Assembly (NCBI GenBank): GCA_900768435.1
Contig: CAAGCW010000029.1
Span: forward strand, 1 to 52,639
Origin: an uncultured Collinsella sp.
Lineage (GTDB): Bacteria > Actinomycetota > Coriobacteriia > Coriobacteriales > Coriobacteriaceae
Direction of reading: 5' to 3'
Length of the DNA: 52,639 nt
Part shown: positions 6,701 through 14,993 of the stretch, piece after piece
Position numbering within the stretch: position 1 is the stretch's first letter
How the letters are laid out: each line of letters starts with the position of its first letter
Translations under genes and position numbers: made by a program
Notes under the pieces: generated by a model
Told to the model about the DNA's origin: nothing
Databases searched by the model: none
What the model saw: only the letters and a program-made list of their open reading frames with translations

Positions 6701-6894
6701 TCATGGTTTCGGACATCGACGAGACACAGCCCCGTGCTGGCCACTCCGATATCGATACCCGCCCAAATAACCCTGTCCTTCGACCTGAACTCCTCTAGCG
6801 TCATGAGCGCCGTGGCGAAGGTTCCTGGGTCAAACCCGAGCTCCCCGATATCCACTCCTTGGGCTTTATCCATACCGGTTTCCAATCTATCCAC
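3736..6894 (-). CDS. cas9: Cas9 RNA-guided endonuclease (type II-C)
   Basis: Cas9 cuts both strands of DNA matching the crRNA. At 1052 residues this is a compact II-C form. All catalytic motifs are visible: RuvC-I IWAGIDIGVASTG with D48; an Arg-rich bridge helix at about 93-119 (SVRRGARSVRRN); RuvC-II IRVEVARDL with E546; HNH EIDHILP with D631-H632 and the downstream SNRDKSN; and RuvC-III HHAVDAAV with D786. The protein therefore looks active. The GTG start at 6894 has AGAGGA about 12 bases upstream. It places RuvC-I unusually deep (about 45 residues in), so a start at M8 or M31 is possible, though neither has a better ribosome-binding site. The gene runs toward cas2 and has its own upstream region. 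Confidence 0.97.
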   Translation of the reverse strand: MDRLETGMDKAQGVDIGELGFDPGTFATALMTLEEFRSKDRVIWAGIDIGVASTGLCLVDVRNHEIVLMTSHLFKSPVVDKKKATAAPESLASVRRGARSVRRNIMREGRRKKAIRAVLADSDLIPADADGEWFAARRDERTVVKLRSKALGHLLNSRELARVLYSFASHRGYIDHGKSDKDDDAGKVKKALAANHAALAGGGCETFGQYLAGQPRSRNRAGDYSFTSDIGMTVDEVRTIFLRQREMGSEIATEALEERYIAELTWLTDTSKRDMSTYLKVGFCTYRGAPYRRGATSTTSFEMVRAHQTLANTVILHEDGTSSTIPGNTRIEIVRELFAVKKSVKPLKWSGLRRRLGLSDGDSFKGRPLEEEKRDCIALPAWAVLCSGLYEDHRDLLERLHDHIEDADAVCSALTYASSAASLAGRLAPLALTDDEVEAIIDLPYSARLFSGYASASLEALQMLRGTLEDPCVTSLRQAEEDSGLAQARAMLAEEHGEAADGLLCAFSDYDPTCKNPVVLRATAQVRRMVNSVIRHYGLPDVIRVEVARDLKRSKHEREIVAESNRARHELNEQAKRDIVEFLGLHDDDHVRGRDLDMVKLYREQGGKDPYTGTGIDFGRMLEERGYVEIDHILPISRTCDNSQANKVLCLTKSNRDKSNRSPYEWMTSGEATAPDWDEFCGRMERWAKMCEPRRYARKKLANLTCENLAERAGGFIDRNLNDTRYMSVALAKWLRECLPFARDGHEHVFCVAGGATALMRSVWDIGITGPDGKKNRDDDRHHAVDAAVIACCTPGIVKNVALVNEGHARADVRQRLFRDSLPYPEFKEQVNAWIPCIVPTLTLPNTVTGSVLKDTVYPYLGRDDAGKDLYLTVKRDKDGRIVDRKVNKATTMWKDGQGGCRAYGSMCALDAVFDASVGKRGKWSFDPVYCIDIPHREDEIRTIRAFSKERAIDLWDSIKVPEDAQRMRIRRGDVLVCDGKAARFYCFDISVNAIRLYSQRGGKQLQTTGPLSSEAFPPPSKWGDDIRVMQEDCLGLCWLSFLSNRAIAQMD

Positions 6895-7234
6895 GCAAGA
6901 TCTTTTTCCTCTCGCGCATATCCAAAGTATTTATCCTGAATACCCAAAGCATGCGCCCGTAGAAACGGACGGCACTTCATCGGCGGCCCAAGATATGAAA
7001 TCCCTTGGGTACGAAAGTGCAGTCCGCACGGTGAGCCCGCAAGATCCCTGACCTAATCGTAGTTGACCGTGGGGACATCCCACCGCGGCGTCGCTCGCCT
7101 TGAAAGTGTTGCCTTTCTTCCAGGGGCTGTCATGAGATTAGAATCCCTCAGCAGACGCTCTCGCGCAGGATCATCTGGTGCCAGCTGGTGACATATCAAT
7201 CCATAGAAACAGCCGAGCCGCCTGACTAACGTAG
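6895..7234. other. Intergenic region upstream of cas9
   Basis: About 340 bases without a convincing gene. It must hold the cas9 promoter on the minus strand, but I see no clear -35/-10 pair. A small inverted repeat CCCAAG / CTTGGG lies at about 6987-7010. Short ORFs here look non-coding. Confidence 0.5.
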
Positions 7235-7394
7235 CTTCTCAATAGCGCAATTACTTAATGAGATTGCTACGCGACAACGTAACTTCCCGATAACGTAACT
7301 ACGGCATAACGTGACTACGTGATAACGAAACTGCGCAATAACGTAACTATGTAATATCCGACTACATGGTTTAACGAACTGATGAATAGCGAAA
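7235..7394. repeat. Ten degenerate 16-bp tandem repeats
   Basis: Units start at 7235, 7251, 7267, 7283, 7299, 7315, 7331, 7347, 7362 and 7379. Eight are exactly 16 bases, one is 15 and one is 17. The best-kept units (7267-7346) share the form CTACGNNATAACGTAA. The period is not a multiple of three, so this is not a coding repeat. The layout resembles iterons or a partition-type protein-binding array. It sits between the end of the conjugation block and the CRISPR module, where a replication, segregation or recombination protein of the element might bind. The binding protein is unknown. Confidence 0.8.
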
Positions 7395-7420
7395 AGCCCC
7401 TGGTCAGAACAGGGGCTCTT
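7391..7420 (-). terminator. Terminator of the conjugation block
   Basis: Stem AGCCCCTG (7395-7402) / CAGGGGCT (7410-7417). Read on the minus strand it is followed by TTTTC and lies 16 bases beyond the stop codon of the last gene of the block. Confidence 0.85.
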
Positions 7421-7435
7421 CAACTGGCGACCAGT

Positions 7436-8200
7436 TTAATGCCGCGTCGAACGCTCTCTCATCTCGAGGGATTTCGTAAGGCTTTTCGTGCCGGCGGTGC
7501 CATGGACCAAAAGGCCATCGAGTCCCGATCTCAGTGCCGCGACATCTGCCGGCGAAGCCGCGTCACGCAGGATCTTCGAGTCGAGCATCGATCTCATGAA
7601 GCGTTCCGGGGTCTTTTCCGAGATGATCGCCTCGACCTCCTTGGAGATTCGGTTCGGATCGCGGTCAATGGGAACCGTCGGCATCTCCTTGGATGAGACG
7701 GGGTGTGCCCCGTTGTTCCTGAGCCAATACCTGAACTCGGTATCGACATCCTCGGGAACCTCGACCTTGATCTCGTTAGTTTTCTCATCGATCACGAGGG
7801 TGCCGTAAAGAGAGTCGCGCTCGGCGTTCTCCACCATCCCCTCGAGCTCGAGGATGCCCATAAGGATAGGGAACTCCATTAAGTTCTCGAATCCAGGCCT
7901 AAGATACCCGGTTAACCCGTTTTTATCACATTGGTAAGGGATTACGGCGAAATAACCGTTGTGCGAGAGTTCCGGCCATCCGAACTTGAGAGCGGTCTCC
8001 ACTTTATGCGAGACATGGGCCATGGGAACGATGCCGCCGCGTGAGAAGGGTTGAACGAAGACGCCCTCGCGCCCTTTCGGATCTCTCTCAACCTTGAGCA
8101 GGATGTCATGGGGCTGTGTTGTGAAGTAAACGTTCGCCGGCAAGTACTGGACACTAAATATATGAACACATGGCTCCCCATGGTCATCCACAAGATGCAT
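7436..8200 (-). CDS. Unknown element protein, 254 aa, TKxLxxxL tail
   Basis: The start is ATG 8200, supported by AGGAGGAACTGAT directly upstream; a longer open frame to 8314 lacks such a site. The ribosome-binding site is encoded in the last codons of the upstream gene, so the two are coupled. I do not recognise the fold. The N-terminal 130 residues are strand-rich (VHIFSVQYLPANVYFTTQP, GGIVPMAHVSHKVE); the rest is more charged. Near the C-terminus, GTKSLTKSLEMRERSTRH carries a motif also seen near the C-termini of three other proteins of this block. No signal peptide or membrane segment is visible. It is the last gene of the transcription unit. Confidence 0.8.
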   Translation of the reverse strand: MHLVDDHGEPCVHIFSVQYLPANVYFTTQPHDILLKVERDPKGREGVFVQPFSRGGIVPMAHVSHKVETALKFGWPELSHNGYFAVIPYQCDKNGLTGYLRPGFENLMEFPILMGILELEGMVENAERDSLYGTLVIDEKTNEIKVEVPEDVDTEFRYWLRNNGAHPVSSKEMPTVPIDRDPNRISKEVEAIISEKTPERFMRSMLDSKILRDAASPADVAALRSGLDGLLVHGTAGTKSLTKSLEMRERSTRH

Positions 8201-8201
8201 A

Positions 8202-8639
8202 TCAGTTCCTCCTAATATTCGTTCGCCTTGTCGCTTCCTTATTGTTTGCCGCGATACCGAGATCAGCCTTCTGGGCACGCTCAGCATCGAAGGCCCTGAC
8301 AAGCGCAGGCGCATACTCTTCCGCTAGCGATGCGGCCTGTAGCTTAAACATACGGGAGATGACCCCGGCATCCCGCTTCGCTTGATTGCCTGCGAGCGCG
8401 ATGGCGGCCTCGCAGATCTCATTGGTCGTCGGCTCCCTTCCACCGAACTCCGCGAGCTCATTTCTCACGGTATCCAGCGATCCGCCGTCATTTCTGGCAT
8501 AGGCGGCGATATAGGCCTGTTTGAGCGCCTCGACCAGTCTCTCGTCAGCCGCAATCCCGGTCTCGGTGCCACCGCCATCTCGATAGTAGGCCGTCGTGGC
8601 CCCCTCAATCGATTCGGCGAGACTTTTCCCTACGTTCAT
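8202..8639 (-). CDS. Unknown element protein, 145 aa
   Basis: The ATG at 8639 is preferred to 8681 because GGAG precedes it at good distance. The product is soluble, Ala-rich and largely helical (VEALKQAYIAAYARNDGG, NEICEAAIALAGNQAKRDAG). I recognise no domain. The stop is one base before the ATG of the next gene, and its last codons provide that gene's ribosome-binding site. It lies 83 bases downstream of the giant helicase gene in the same orientation, so it is probably part of the same mRNA. Confidence 0.75.
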   Translation of the reverse strand: MNVGKSLAESIEGATTAYYRDGGGTETGIAADERLVEALKQAYIAAYARNDGGSLDTVRNELAEFGGREPTTNEICEAAIALAGNQAKRDAGVISRMFKLQAASLAEEYAPALVRAFDAERAQKADLGIAANNKEATRRTNIRRN

Positions 8640-8722
8640 CCCGTCTCCGTTCTCATTCAACCTCAATGGGCTCCATAGCATCCAAACGGCTAGCGCCTTT
8701 GGAGGCCGACTGTGACTGTCGT

Positions 8723-11700
8723 TTAAAATCCATGACCGCTCGTGTGGGGATGTGCGCCCCCATCGTGTCCCCCAACACTGACGGGAGACTCCGCAATGGC
8801 AGGGCCGTCCTCGTCCTGGTCACCATCTACGCCTGACTCGTGATGGCCTTTTTCAAGCTCCTTCTGCTCCAGCTCGGCAAGCTCGCCCTGCAGCTTCTCG
8901 AGATTCTCCTCACCGTCCCAGGGCTCGACAACGATTCTCCTGGCATCCTCAAGCTGCTTGTCGGAGCGCTCCATAAGGGCCCTTGCCTGGTCTAGACCGC
9001 CCGCCTCCTTCTCGATAATGCCGTCCATCTGCTGCAGCACGGTGTGTGAACCGGAAGTGGCCGACGGCAGCATATGGTTCGACCAGTGCGCGTCGGCCGT
9101 GCCCTTGACCCTCAGGCCGATGAAAGGGTCGTAACGAAAGGTGCCGTCTCGCTCGAGCAGCGTCTGCTCCTTCTTCACGACAACCTCCAGACCGCGAAAC
9201 TCTCCGATTGCCCTGACGGGGCCGATGGGACAATCTCCGGCAGCCGCTTGAATCATGCCGATCGCGCTAGCTCGATCTAGCGCCGACACGCCTCCGACCG
9301 AAACCCTTACGATATCTGCGCCCTTGTCGAGCTCCCTTTGCCTGTTCGCGCGCTCGAGGACATCGTGGTCGCATTCGAGCAGCTCGAATCGCCGGCGGTT
9401 GCACGCGGCCGAAGGCTCATAACGAGATTCGATCTGGTGGCGCATGTTTGCCACCATCTCGGAATGAGACTGCTTGAGCATGGACTGGGCCATAATCTCG
9501 CTTCTCAGCTCCTGGATCCTCTTGATATCGGGGTTACCGGACGCCACGGCGGCAAGGTCGGAGTAGGTGATTCTCGTCTCATCGATGTCATCCATGCTGC
9601 GCACGGACGGCTTATTCGAGAAGACCTGCCCGATGAAGCGCTGTTTGTGCTCGACGGTGGAGTAGAGGAAGGAGTCGAACGTTCCCTGGGCGACATACTT
9701 GAAGTCCCTCACGCTCTCGAAAAGGTTTCCCTGGCGCCTGATTCGACCAAGGCGCTGCTCGAAATCGGAAGGCCTCCATGGGCAATCAAGGTTATGGATT
9801 GCCGCGAGTCTCGTCTGGACGTTTGTGCCCGTGCCCAGCTTCTCAGTCGAACCCATGAGGACGCGTACCTCGCCCGAACGGACCTTCTCGAAGAGCGTTT
9901 CCTTCTTCTCCGGGTCGTTGCCGGCGTCGCTGACGCACGCAACCTGCTCGGACGGGATTCCCGCCTCGATGAGGCGTCTCCTCATATCGTCTTGGATATT
10001 CCATTTCCCCGAGGCCGGGGTCGAACGGTCGCAAAAGACGAGCTGCGCGCCGCGCATGTCGGCCGTCTCCTCCCAGACTTTAAATACCTCGCGTGCGCAT
10101 ACCTCGCATTTGCCGCCCTCCATCGGCTCAAACTCGGGGTGCATCAGTTTCGGGTCGAGTGCGACCTTCATGCCGTCGCCCGTGATCGCAAGGAGGTTAT
10201 CGTTGCCGTCAGCATTTCCGGCACGGACGCGCTCGCCGCGGAGACCGAGCTTTTTGACTTCCTCGAGCTGCTCAGGCGTGGCGGGCACGGTGATATGGAT
10301 CTCCTCGCAATCGGGGACCTTGAGGTTCACGGTCTCCTGCGTGACGATGTCCGCAAAGGTTCGGTAGGCGCTCATGAGCTCGGGGAGGTTATGGAACTTC
10401 GTGAAGCGCTGTTTCAGCTGGAAGCCGTTGCCCTCGGGCTTGATCTCCATCGAGTCCTCTATCGTGCCGAACGTGAACGCCCAGGACGGGAACGATGACA
10501 GGCCCTGCCGTTCGAGGAGCTCGGGGGCGAGATAGCGCTGCATGTTGTACAGCTCGCCCATCGTATTGGTGACAGGCGTGCCCGTGGCGAACACGATGTT
10601 GCGTCCATGGCCGATCTCACGAAGGTAGGTACACTTTTCAAGCAGGCTCTCACTGCGGTTTGACTTCGAGGAAGTCATTCCCGCAATAGCGAGGCCATAC
10701 GTAGGGAGATTCTTATAGTTGTGCGCCTCGTCCACAAACAGATAGTCGAAGCCGATCTCCTCGAACGAAAGCCCTTCGGTCTTCGGAGAAGAATGGAGCT
10801 TCGAGAGCTTATCATTGATTTTCTTGACTTCCTCCTCGAGCTTTTTAACCGAGAAGGTTCCGCCGTTTTCTTGCGCATCTTCTTTGGCCCGCAGGAATTC
10901 CATCCTTCGGCGTTTGAGATAGACCTCCTTTCGCTCCTGCGAAAGGTCGAGCATGTCGAAGCGCGAACTCGATACGATCACGGCGTCCCAGTCCCCGTTT
11001 GCCGCGCGGCCGAAGAACTCCCTCGCCGCATCCGCGGAATCCGACTCGGATTTACCCATATAGAGCACCCTCGACCCTGGATAGAGGTAGGCGAAATCCG
11101 ATGCCCACTGTTCGGTTAGGTGCTTCGGCACGACGACAAGCGGCTTGTTGGCTCGACCGAGACGCCTGGCCTCCATGCACATGGCGATACCCGTATAGGT
11201 TTTTCCGGCGCCGACGACATGGGCCACAAGCGTGCCCTCATCTGCCTGCCCGGCTCGCGCGACGGCGGCACGCTGATGCGGCCTCATCTCCACGTCGGGA
11301 TTCATACCGGGAAAGGTGAGGTATGAGCCGTCATACGTCCTGGGCGCCAATCGGTTGTACCGATCGTTGTAGATTCTGCACAGAACATCTGCACGATCCG
11401 GGTCTGCCCACACCCATTTCTCGAAAGCCGACGAAATCAAGCGCCTCCTGTCCCATGCGGCCTTAGTCCCCTGGGGGTCGGGAATCTTCTTGCCCGTGGA
11501 CGGGTCGGTCTTGTTCAGCTTCGTCTCGCTGCCGTTGAGGACGGCCGAGATGACCTTGAGCGGCGAATAGCTGCTGATGCCGTATCTGGCCAGCACCTCG
11601 AGCGAAAGCTCGGTCGCGTTTCCCGTCAGGCGCCATTTTCCGGTACGAGGCTCATGGGCAACCTCGAATTTCCTCTGCTTTGCCGCAGTCATCTCGCCAT

Positions 11701-14700
11701 CAGTTAACGCGAGCTCCTCCTCGATGAAGCTCATGACGAAGGAGGGGGGAATCCAGGGAGAACCCAGGGTCGCCGCGATCTCTCCGGGGCCCAGTTCGCG
11801 TGGAAGCACGGCTTTCAGTTTCTCTTCGCAGGTGCGCAGCGCGGCGAGCCTCTCGACATCCGACTCGGTTAGGCCGAAGGCCTCCATATGTCTCTCGCGT
11901 CTAGCCCTGTACTCGGCAAGGTCATCTGAGTTGACGAGCTCCTCGTGGGGAATGGGCTGATCGAAGTCGCCCATCCAGTCGACATGGGTAGTCCTCATCA
12001 CGGCCTTCTCACCAGCCTGGCGATAGCCGAGCGAGATAAGGAATTCGGCCGGCACGGTGTCTGCCTTCATCGCAGCCGCCAAAACACTCGACAGGGGCTC
12101 CTGCTCCGACTTCCGGGCAACAGAGATCCCATACGCGCGCGCCAGGTTTTTGATTGGATCGGGAGTCTGATATGTGTTGTCGGCATCGGCACGCCCAAGC
12201 GCGACGGCAAGGACATCGGGCCCCACGCGGGGATCGGTGGACAATCGCCAGAGAACCTCCTCCGTGTTCATCCCATCGGTCGCGAAATCCCGTTTACTTG
12301 CCAGATATCCGAGCGATCTCTCGACAAGCTCCGCGATGAGGGGGTTCGATATGACCATGTAGCCGTTCCTGCGCTCGGTGGAGACGCGGACCCCCTCATC
12401 GAGCTCTCCCAAGGCGGCGATTAACGCCTCCCCGGTCCACGTACTGAATGACCTGTCGCGCCAGCTGTCGGGGAGGCTGCCGGCATGCGCCGAGGCGATA
12501 ACGGCACGGTCGGCCGTCAGGGGATGGACACAGGTGTCCCACAGGCCGCTTTTCGTGAGAACGGCAACGGCTCTCGCCACCTCCGCACTCGTCTCGGGAG
12601 TGCGGGCAGGGGGAATCGACACCGACTCGAGCCAGGAGCTTTCCCCGGCATCGACCCGATCGCTCACTATCTTCTTTTGCATCGAATGGATCGCATCGAG
12701 CTTCTCGCCGATATCGCCGGAAAGATATGCCTCGGCGCTCTCGATTCTCGACGTGATCGGATCGCGGACGATGAGGTCGCCGAGTCTTTGCTCGGCTTCG
12801 TCGACACCGCAGCCGAGTAGTCGCCCGATGAGCGCCAAATCGACGCCGCCCGTGCGGTCATATGAGACGGCCAGGGCATCGGCAGGGGTCTCCGAACGGT
12901 CGGGGAGGGGTGCCTGGGGGCGCACAGTGCGCTTCGAGAGGATGTCGGCCTTGCGGACGAAGTTCTTCTTGGTATCCAGCACCTCGAGACTGAAGAGGTT
13001 GATGCCGAGCGAGCAGTCGTGATAGCCCTTCATGGTGAGGACCCTGCGGTTCTTCGGATCATTCAGGCGACCGTAGCGCACAGCGAAGCGGTCGTAGCGT
13101 TCGCTGAGGGCCTTAATTCCAGATTCGATTGCAGCATCGGTCGATTTGGGGTCGTGCTCGAGCGAGACAAGCGCTCGAGCGGCATCCCTGAGCTCAAGCA
13201 TTGCGCGTGCGCGGTCCTCTGCCCCGCGCCCCGCGAGCCGGAAACGCTCGACCGTGTCGCCGTTGCCGTACCAGATTGACCCGCCGTCGCCCAGCGTGAA
13301 CTCATAGAGCGCCGGATCGGTGGGAACCTGCGCGACCTCGGGCGCGGCAGACCTGTCGGGCATCCCCTCAAATGTATGGGAAATCGAACCGATGGCCTGA
13401 TTTGCCAGGGACTTCCTAGCGCTATCGGCGATTCCCGTGGCGTCCAGGCCACTTATCAATGCATATCCGGGGCCGTATGCGGTCATCTCCGAGCTCTGTT
13501 CGCCGACGGCCATGGACGGGTTGGAGGCAAGCAGCGCGTTCACACGGAAGCCGTCCGCGTTCGTCTCCGTGCGGACCCAGTCCGGCGCGTTGTCGTGCGT
13601 GATCTCCCGCGCCTCGGCGAGCTTCCTCAGGACGATGAGGTCGCACAGCGCGCTCGTACCCGCCTGGCTCTCGAAAGTCTCCTTGGGGAGCCGTGCCATG
13701 CCGACAAGATCGCACTCGCGAGCAAGACTTTCACGTGTGGCCTCTCGGGCCTTGTCCATGGTATAGCGGCTCGTCAGCACAGCGACGATACCGCCGGGGC
13801 GCACGGCGGCCACGGCCCTCTTGATCATGTAGTCGTGGAGCGGCACTCCGTCGATTTTTATCGCGTCCGAGTAGGGGACGTTACCTATGGCGGCATCAAA
13901 CGACCCCTCGGGGATCTCGCATTTGGCGATATCGGCGGCGACGATCGTATGGTCGGGGCAAAGCACGCGTGCAAGTCCCGCGCTCACGGGGTCGATTTCA
14001 ACGCCGGTCACATGTACGTCCATGCCCGCGGGGACGCAGCGCATGAAGTTGCCCGTTCCGCAGCCCGGCTCCAGAATCTCGGCTGTGCCCTCGTCACAGA
14101 TACCGGCATCCCTCAACGTCTCCCAGATAAGTTCCACGACGGGGCGGGGGGTGTAGAAGGCGGTGAGGACCGTCGCGCGCTGATCGGCGAACTCATCTTC
14201 ACTCAAAAGCTCTTTCAGATCCCGTGATACCTCGGCCCAGCCACCGGTTGGGTTTTCGGCAAAGGCGTTCGCGGCACCGCCCCAACCGGAATAGGCCGAA
14301 ATGGCGCGTGCCTCCTCGAGAGTGGCGTCTCGCCCCTCGTCCAAGGTCGCCTTGAGGGCGCGCAGCGCCGCGACGTTCAGCCTGGCGCGCTCCAGTGGCG
14401 AATGGCCGGCCTGGATATCAGGGTTCAGGTATTCGGTGTTGTGGTGAGCGGCTAGAGTGTGAGCACCGTCTCGTTGAGGGCGATCTCCTCGGCCATCTTC
14501 TGGGCGCTGTTGGCCTTGCGGATGTAGTCGTCGTACCGGCACTCGGCCATCGTGATCTGCGCGAACTCCGGTGTCGCCCCGCAGCTCTCCATGCAGCTGT
14601 CCTGCAGCTCCGCGAGTCTCGTCAGGTAGTTGTGCTCCACCGCCTTGAGATACTCCTCCGTCTCGCCGGCCGCCTCCATCCTGGCCAGATCCTCCGGAGC

Positions 14701-14989
14701 GTTCTGCTCCATGAAGGAATACCGGAGACCCCTCACGCCCTTGTACGGGTTCTTCAGCACCGACATGCGCTTCCTCCTCGAAATCATCCTTGTGGGCGAA
14801 CTTATCGCCTCCCGCTTGGCTTACATAAGATTCCTCTTGCGCCCCAAAGTCAAGGGCCAGGCTTTGCTGCGCTTCCACGTTATCGGTTTGTCCTTCGGCG
14901 GGCGCCTCGTAGATCGATGAATCATCCATCGCGAAAAGGGAGATTTGCCCCTCTGCCGCGACAAAGCGCCTCGACGCTCTCCTGGCCAT
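8723..14989 (-). CDS. Giant N6-methylase / SNF2-like helicase of conjugative element
   Basis: This 2088-residue protein combines two enzymes. Residues about 200-450 are an adenine-type methyltransferase: SAM motif EPGCGTGNF at 307-315 and the catalytic-motif variant GNVPYSD. Residues about 1230-1760 are a superfamily 2 helicase: Walker A GAGKTYTG with K1263, VDEAHNYKN with D1420-H1423, and motif VI RLGRIRRQGN near 1745. Such methylase-helicase giants are common in ICEs of Firmicutes and Actinobacteria and are thought to protect or remodel transferred DNA. Residues about 75-180 are low-complexity (Gly, Arg, Gln, His) because that DNA also encodes a TnpV-like protein in another frame. No ATG or GTG lies near the end of that stretch, so the ATG at 14989 remains the best start. 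Confidence 0.9.
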   Translation of the reverse strand: MARRASRRFVAAEGQISLFAMDDSSIYEAPAEGQTDNVEAQQSLALDFGAQEESYVSQAGGDKFAHKDDFEEEAHVGAEEPVQGREGSPVFLHGAERSGGSGQDGGGRRDGGVSQGGGAQLPDETRGAAGQLHGELRGDTGVRADHDGRVPVRRLHPQGQQRPEDGRGDRPQRDGAHTLAAHHNTEYLNPDIQAGHSPLERARLNVAALRALKATLDEGRDATLEEARAISAYSGWGGAANAFAENPTGGWAEVSRDLKELLSEDEFADQRATVLTAFYTPRPVVELIWETLRDAGICDEGTAEILEPGCGTGNFMRCVPAGMDVHVTGVEIDPVSAGLARVLCPDHTIVAADIAKCEIPEGSFDAAIGNVPYSDAIKIDGVPLHDYMIKRAVAAVRPGGIVAVLTSRYTMDKAREATRESLARECDLVGMARLPKETFESQAGTSALCDLIVLRKLAEAREITHDNAPDWVRTETNADGFRVNALLASNPSMAVGEQSSEMTAYGPGYALISGLDATGIADSARKSLANQAIGSISHTFEGMPDRSAAPEVAQVPTDPALYEFTLGDGGSIWYGNGDTVERFRLAGRGAEDRARAMLELRDAARALVSLEHDPKSTDAAIESGIKALSERYDRFAVRYGRLNDPKNRRVLTMKGYHDCSLGINLFSLEVLDTKKNFVRKADILSKRTVRPQAPLPDRSETPADALAVSYDRTGGVDLALIGRLLGCGVDEAEQRLGDLIVRDPITSRIESAEAYLSGDIGEKLDAIHSMQKKIVSDRVDAGESSWLESVSIPPARTPETSAEVARAVAVLTKSGLWDTCVHPLTADRAVIASAHAGSLPDSWRDRSFSTWTGEALIAALGELDEGVRVSTERRNGYMVISNPLIAELVERSLGYLASKRDFATDGMNTEEVLWRLSTDPRVGPDVLAVALGRADADNTYQTPDPIKNLARAYGISVARKSEQEPLSSVLAAAMKADTVPAEFLISLGYRQAGEKAVMRTTHVDWMGDFDQPIPHEELVNSDDLAEYRARRERHMEAFGLTESDVERLAALRTCEEKLKAVLPRELGPGEIAATLGSPWIPPSFVMSFIEEELALTDGEMTAAKQRKFEVAHEPRTGKWRLTGNATELSLEVLARYGISSYSPLKVISAVLNGSETKLNKTDPSTGKKIPDPQGTKAAWDRRRLISSAFEKWVWADPDRADVLCRIYNDRYNRLAPRTYDGSYLTFPGMNPDVEMRPHQRAAVARAGQADEGTLVAHVVGAGKTYTGIAMCMEARRLGRANKPLVVVPKHLTEQWASDFAYLYPGSRVLYMGKSESDSADAAREFFGRAANGDWDAVIVSSSRFDMLDLSQERKEVYLKRRRMEFLRAKEDAQENGGTFSVKKLEEEVKKINDKLSKLHSSPKTEGLSFEEIGFDYLFVDEAHNYKNLPTYGLAIAGMTSSKSNRSESLLEKCTYLREIGHGRNIVFATGTPVTNTMGELYNMQRYLAPELLERQGLSSFPSWAFTFGTIEDSMEIKPEGNGFQLKQRFTKFHNLPELMSAYRTFADIVTQETVNLKVPDCEEIHITVPATPEQLEEVKKLGLRGERVRAGNADGNDNLLAITGDGMKVALDPKLMHPEFEPMEGGKCEVCAREVFKVWEETADMRGAQLVFCDRSTPASGKWNIQDDMRRRLIEAGIPSEQVACVSDAGNDPEKKETLFEKVRSGEVRVLMGSTEKLGTGTNVQTRLAAIHNLDCPWRPSDFEQRLGRIRRQGNLFESVRDFKYVAQGTFDSFLYSTVEHKQRFIGQVFSNKPSVRSMDDIDETRITYSDLAAVASGNPDIKRIQELRSEIMAQSMLKQSHSEMVANMRHQIESRYEPSAACNRRRFELLECDHDVLERANRQRELDKGADIVRVSVGGVSALDRASAIGMIQAAAGDCPIGPVRAIGEFRGLEVVVKKEQTLLERDGTFRYDPFIGLRVKGTADAHWSNHMLPSATSGSHTVLQQMDGIIEKEAGGLDQARALMERSDKQLEDARRIVVEPWDGEENLEKLQGELAELEQKELEKGHHESGVDGDQDEDGPAIAESPVSVGGHDGGAHPHTSGHGF
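14452..14766 (-). CDS. TnpV-like protein nested in helicase gene
   Basis: A second minus-strand frame inside the helicase gene encodes 104 residues with normal composition. The ATG at 14766 follows AGGAGGAAGCGC, a much better ribosome-binding site than that of the host gene. The sequence (GVRGLRYSFMEQNAPEDLAR, then AAGETEEYLKAVEHNYLTRL and QKMAEEIALNE) follows the pattern of transposon-encoded TnpV proteins: G-x-L-R, a P in the first helix, SG/AG, YL-x-x-[IV]-E, and AEEI near the end. TnpV function is unknown. In this stretch the helicase frame reads as low-complexity sequence, so this frame is probably the older coding frame here. The family call is from memory of the pattern, not from a search. 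Confidence 0.65.
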   Translation of the reverse strand: MSVLKNPYKGVRGLRYSFMEQNAPEDLARMEAAGETEEYLKAVEHNYLTRLAELQDSCMESCGATPEFAQITMAECRYDDYIRKANSAQKMAEEIALNETVLTL

Positions 14990-14993
14990 GGCG

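Noticed and set aside
3736..6894. Possibility that Cas9 is inactive or a regulatory dead variant
   Set aside because: All RuvC and HNH catalytic residues are present and no frameshift is visible.
7226..7423. Minus-strand frame through the tandem repeats (reads RSYVIGKLR and similar)
   Set aside because: The 16-bp period is not a multiple of three and the start lies in the terminator; non-coding repeat.
9338..10498. 386-codon plus-strand frame opposite the helicase
   Set aside because: Antisense shadow; the minus strand here encodes conserved helicase motifs.
8723..14451. Helicase starting only after the TnpV-like segment
   Set aside because: There is no ATG, GTG or ribosome-binding site in frame near 14,440; the frame upstream is open to a plausible ATG at 14989.
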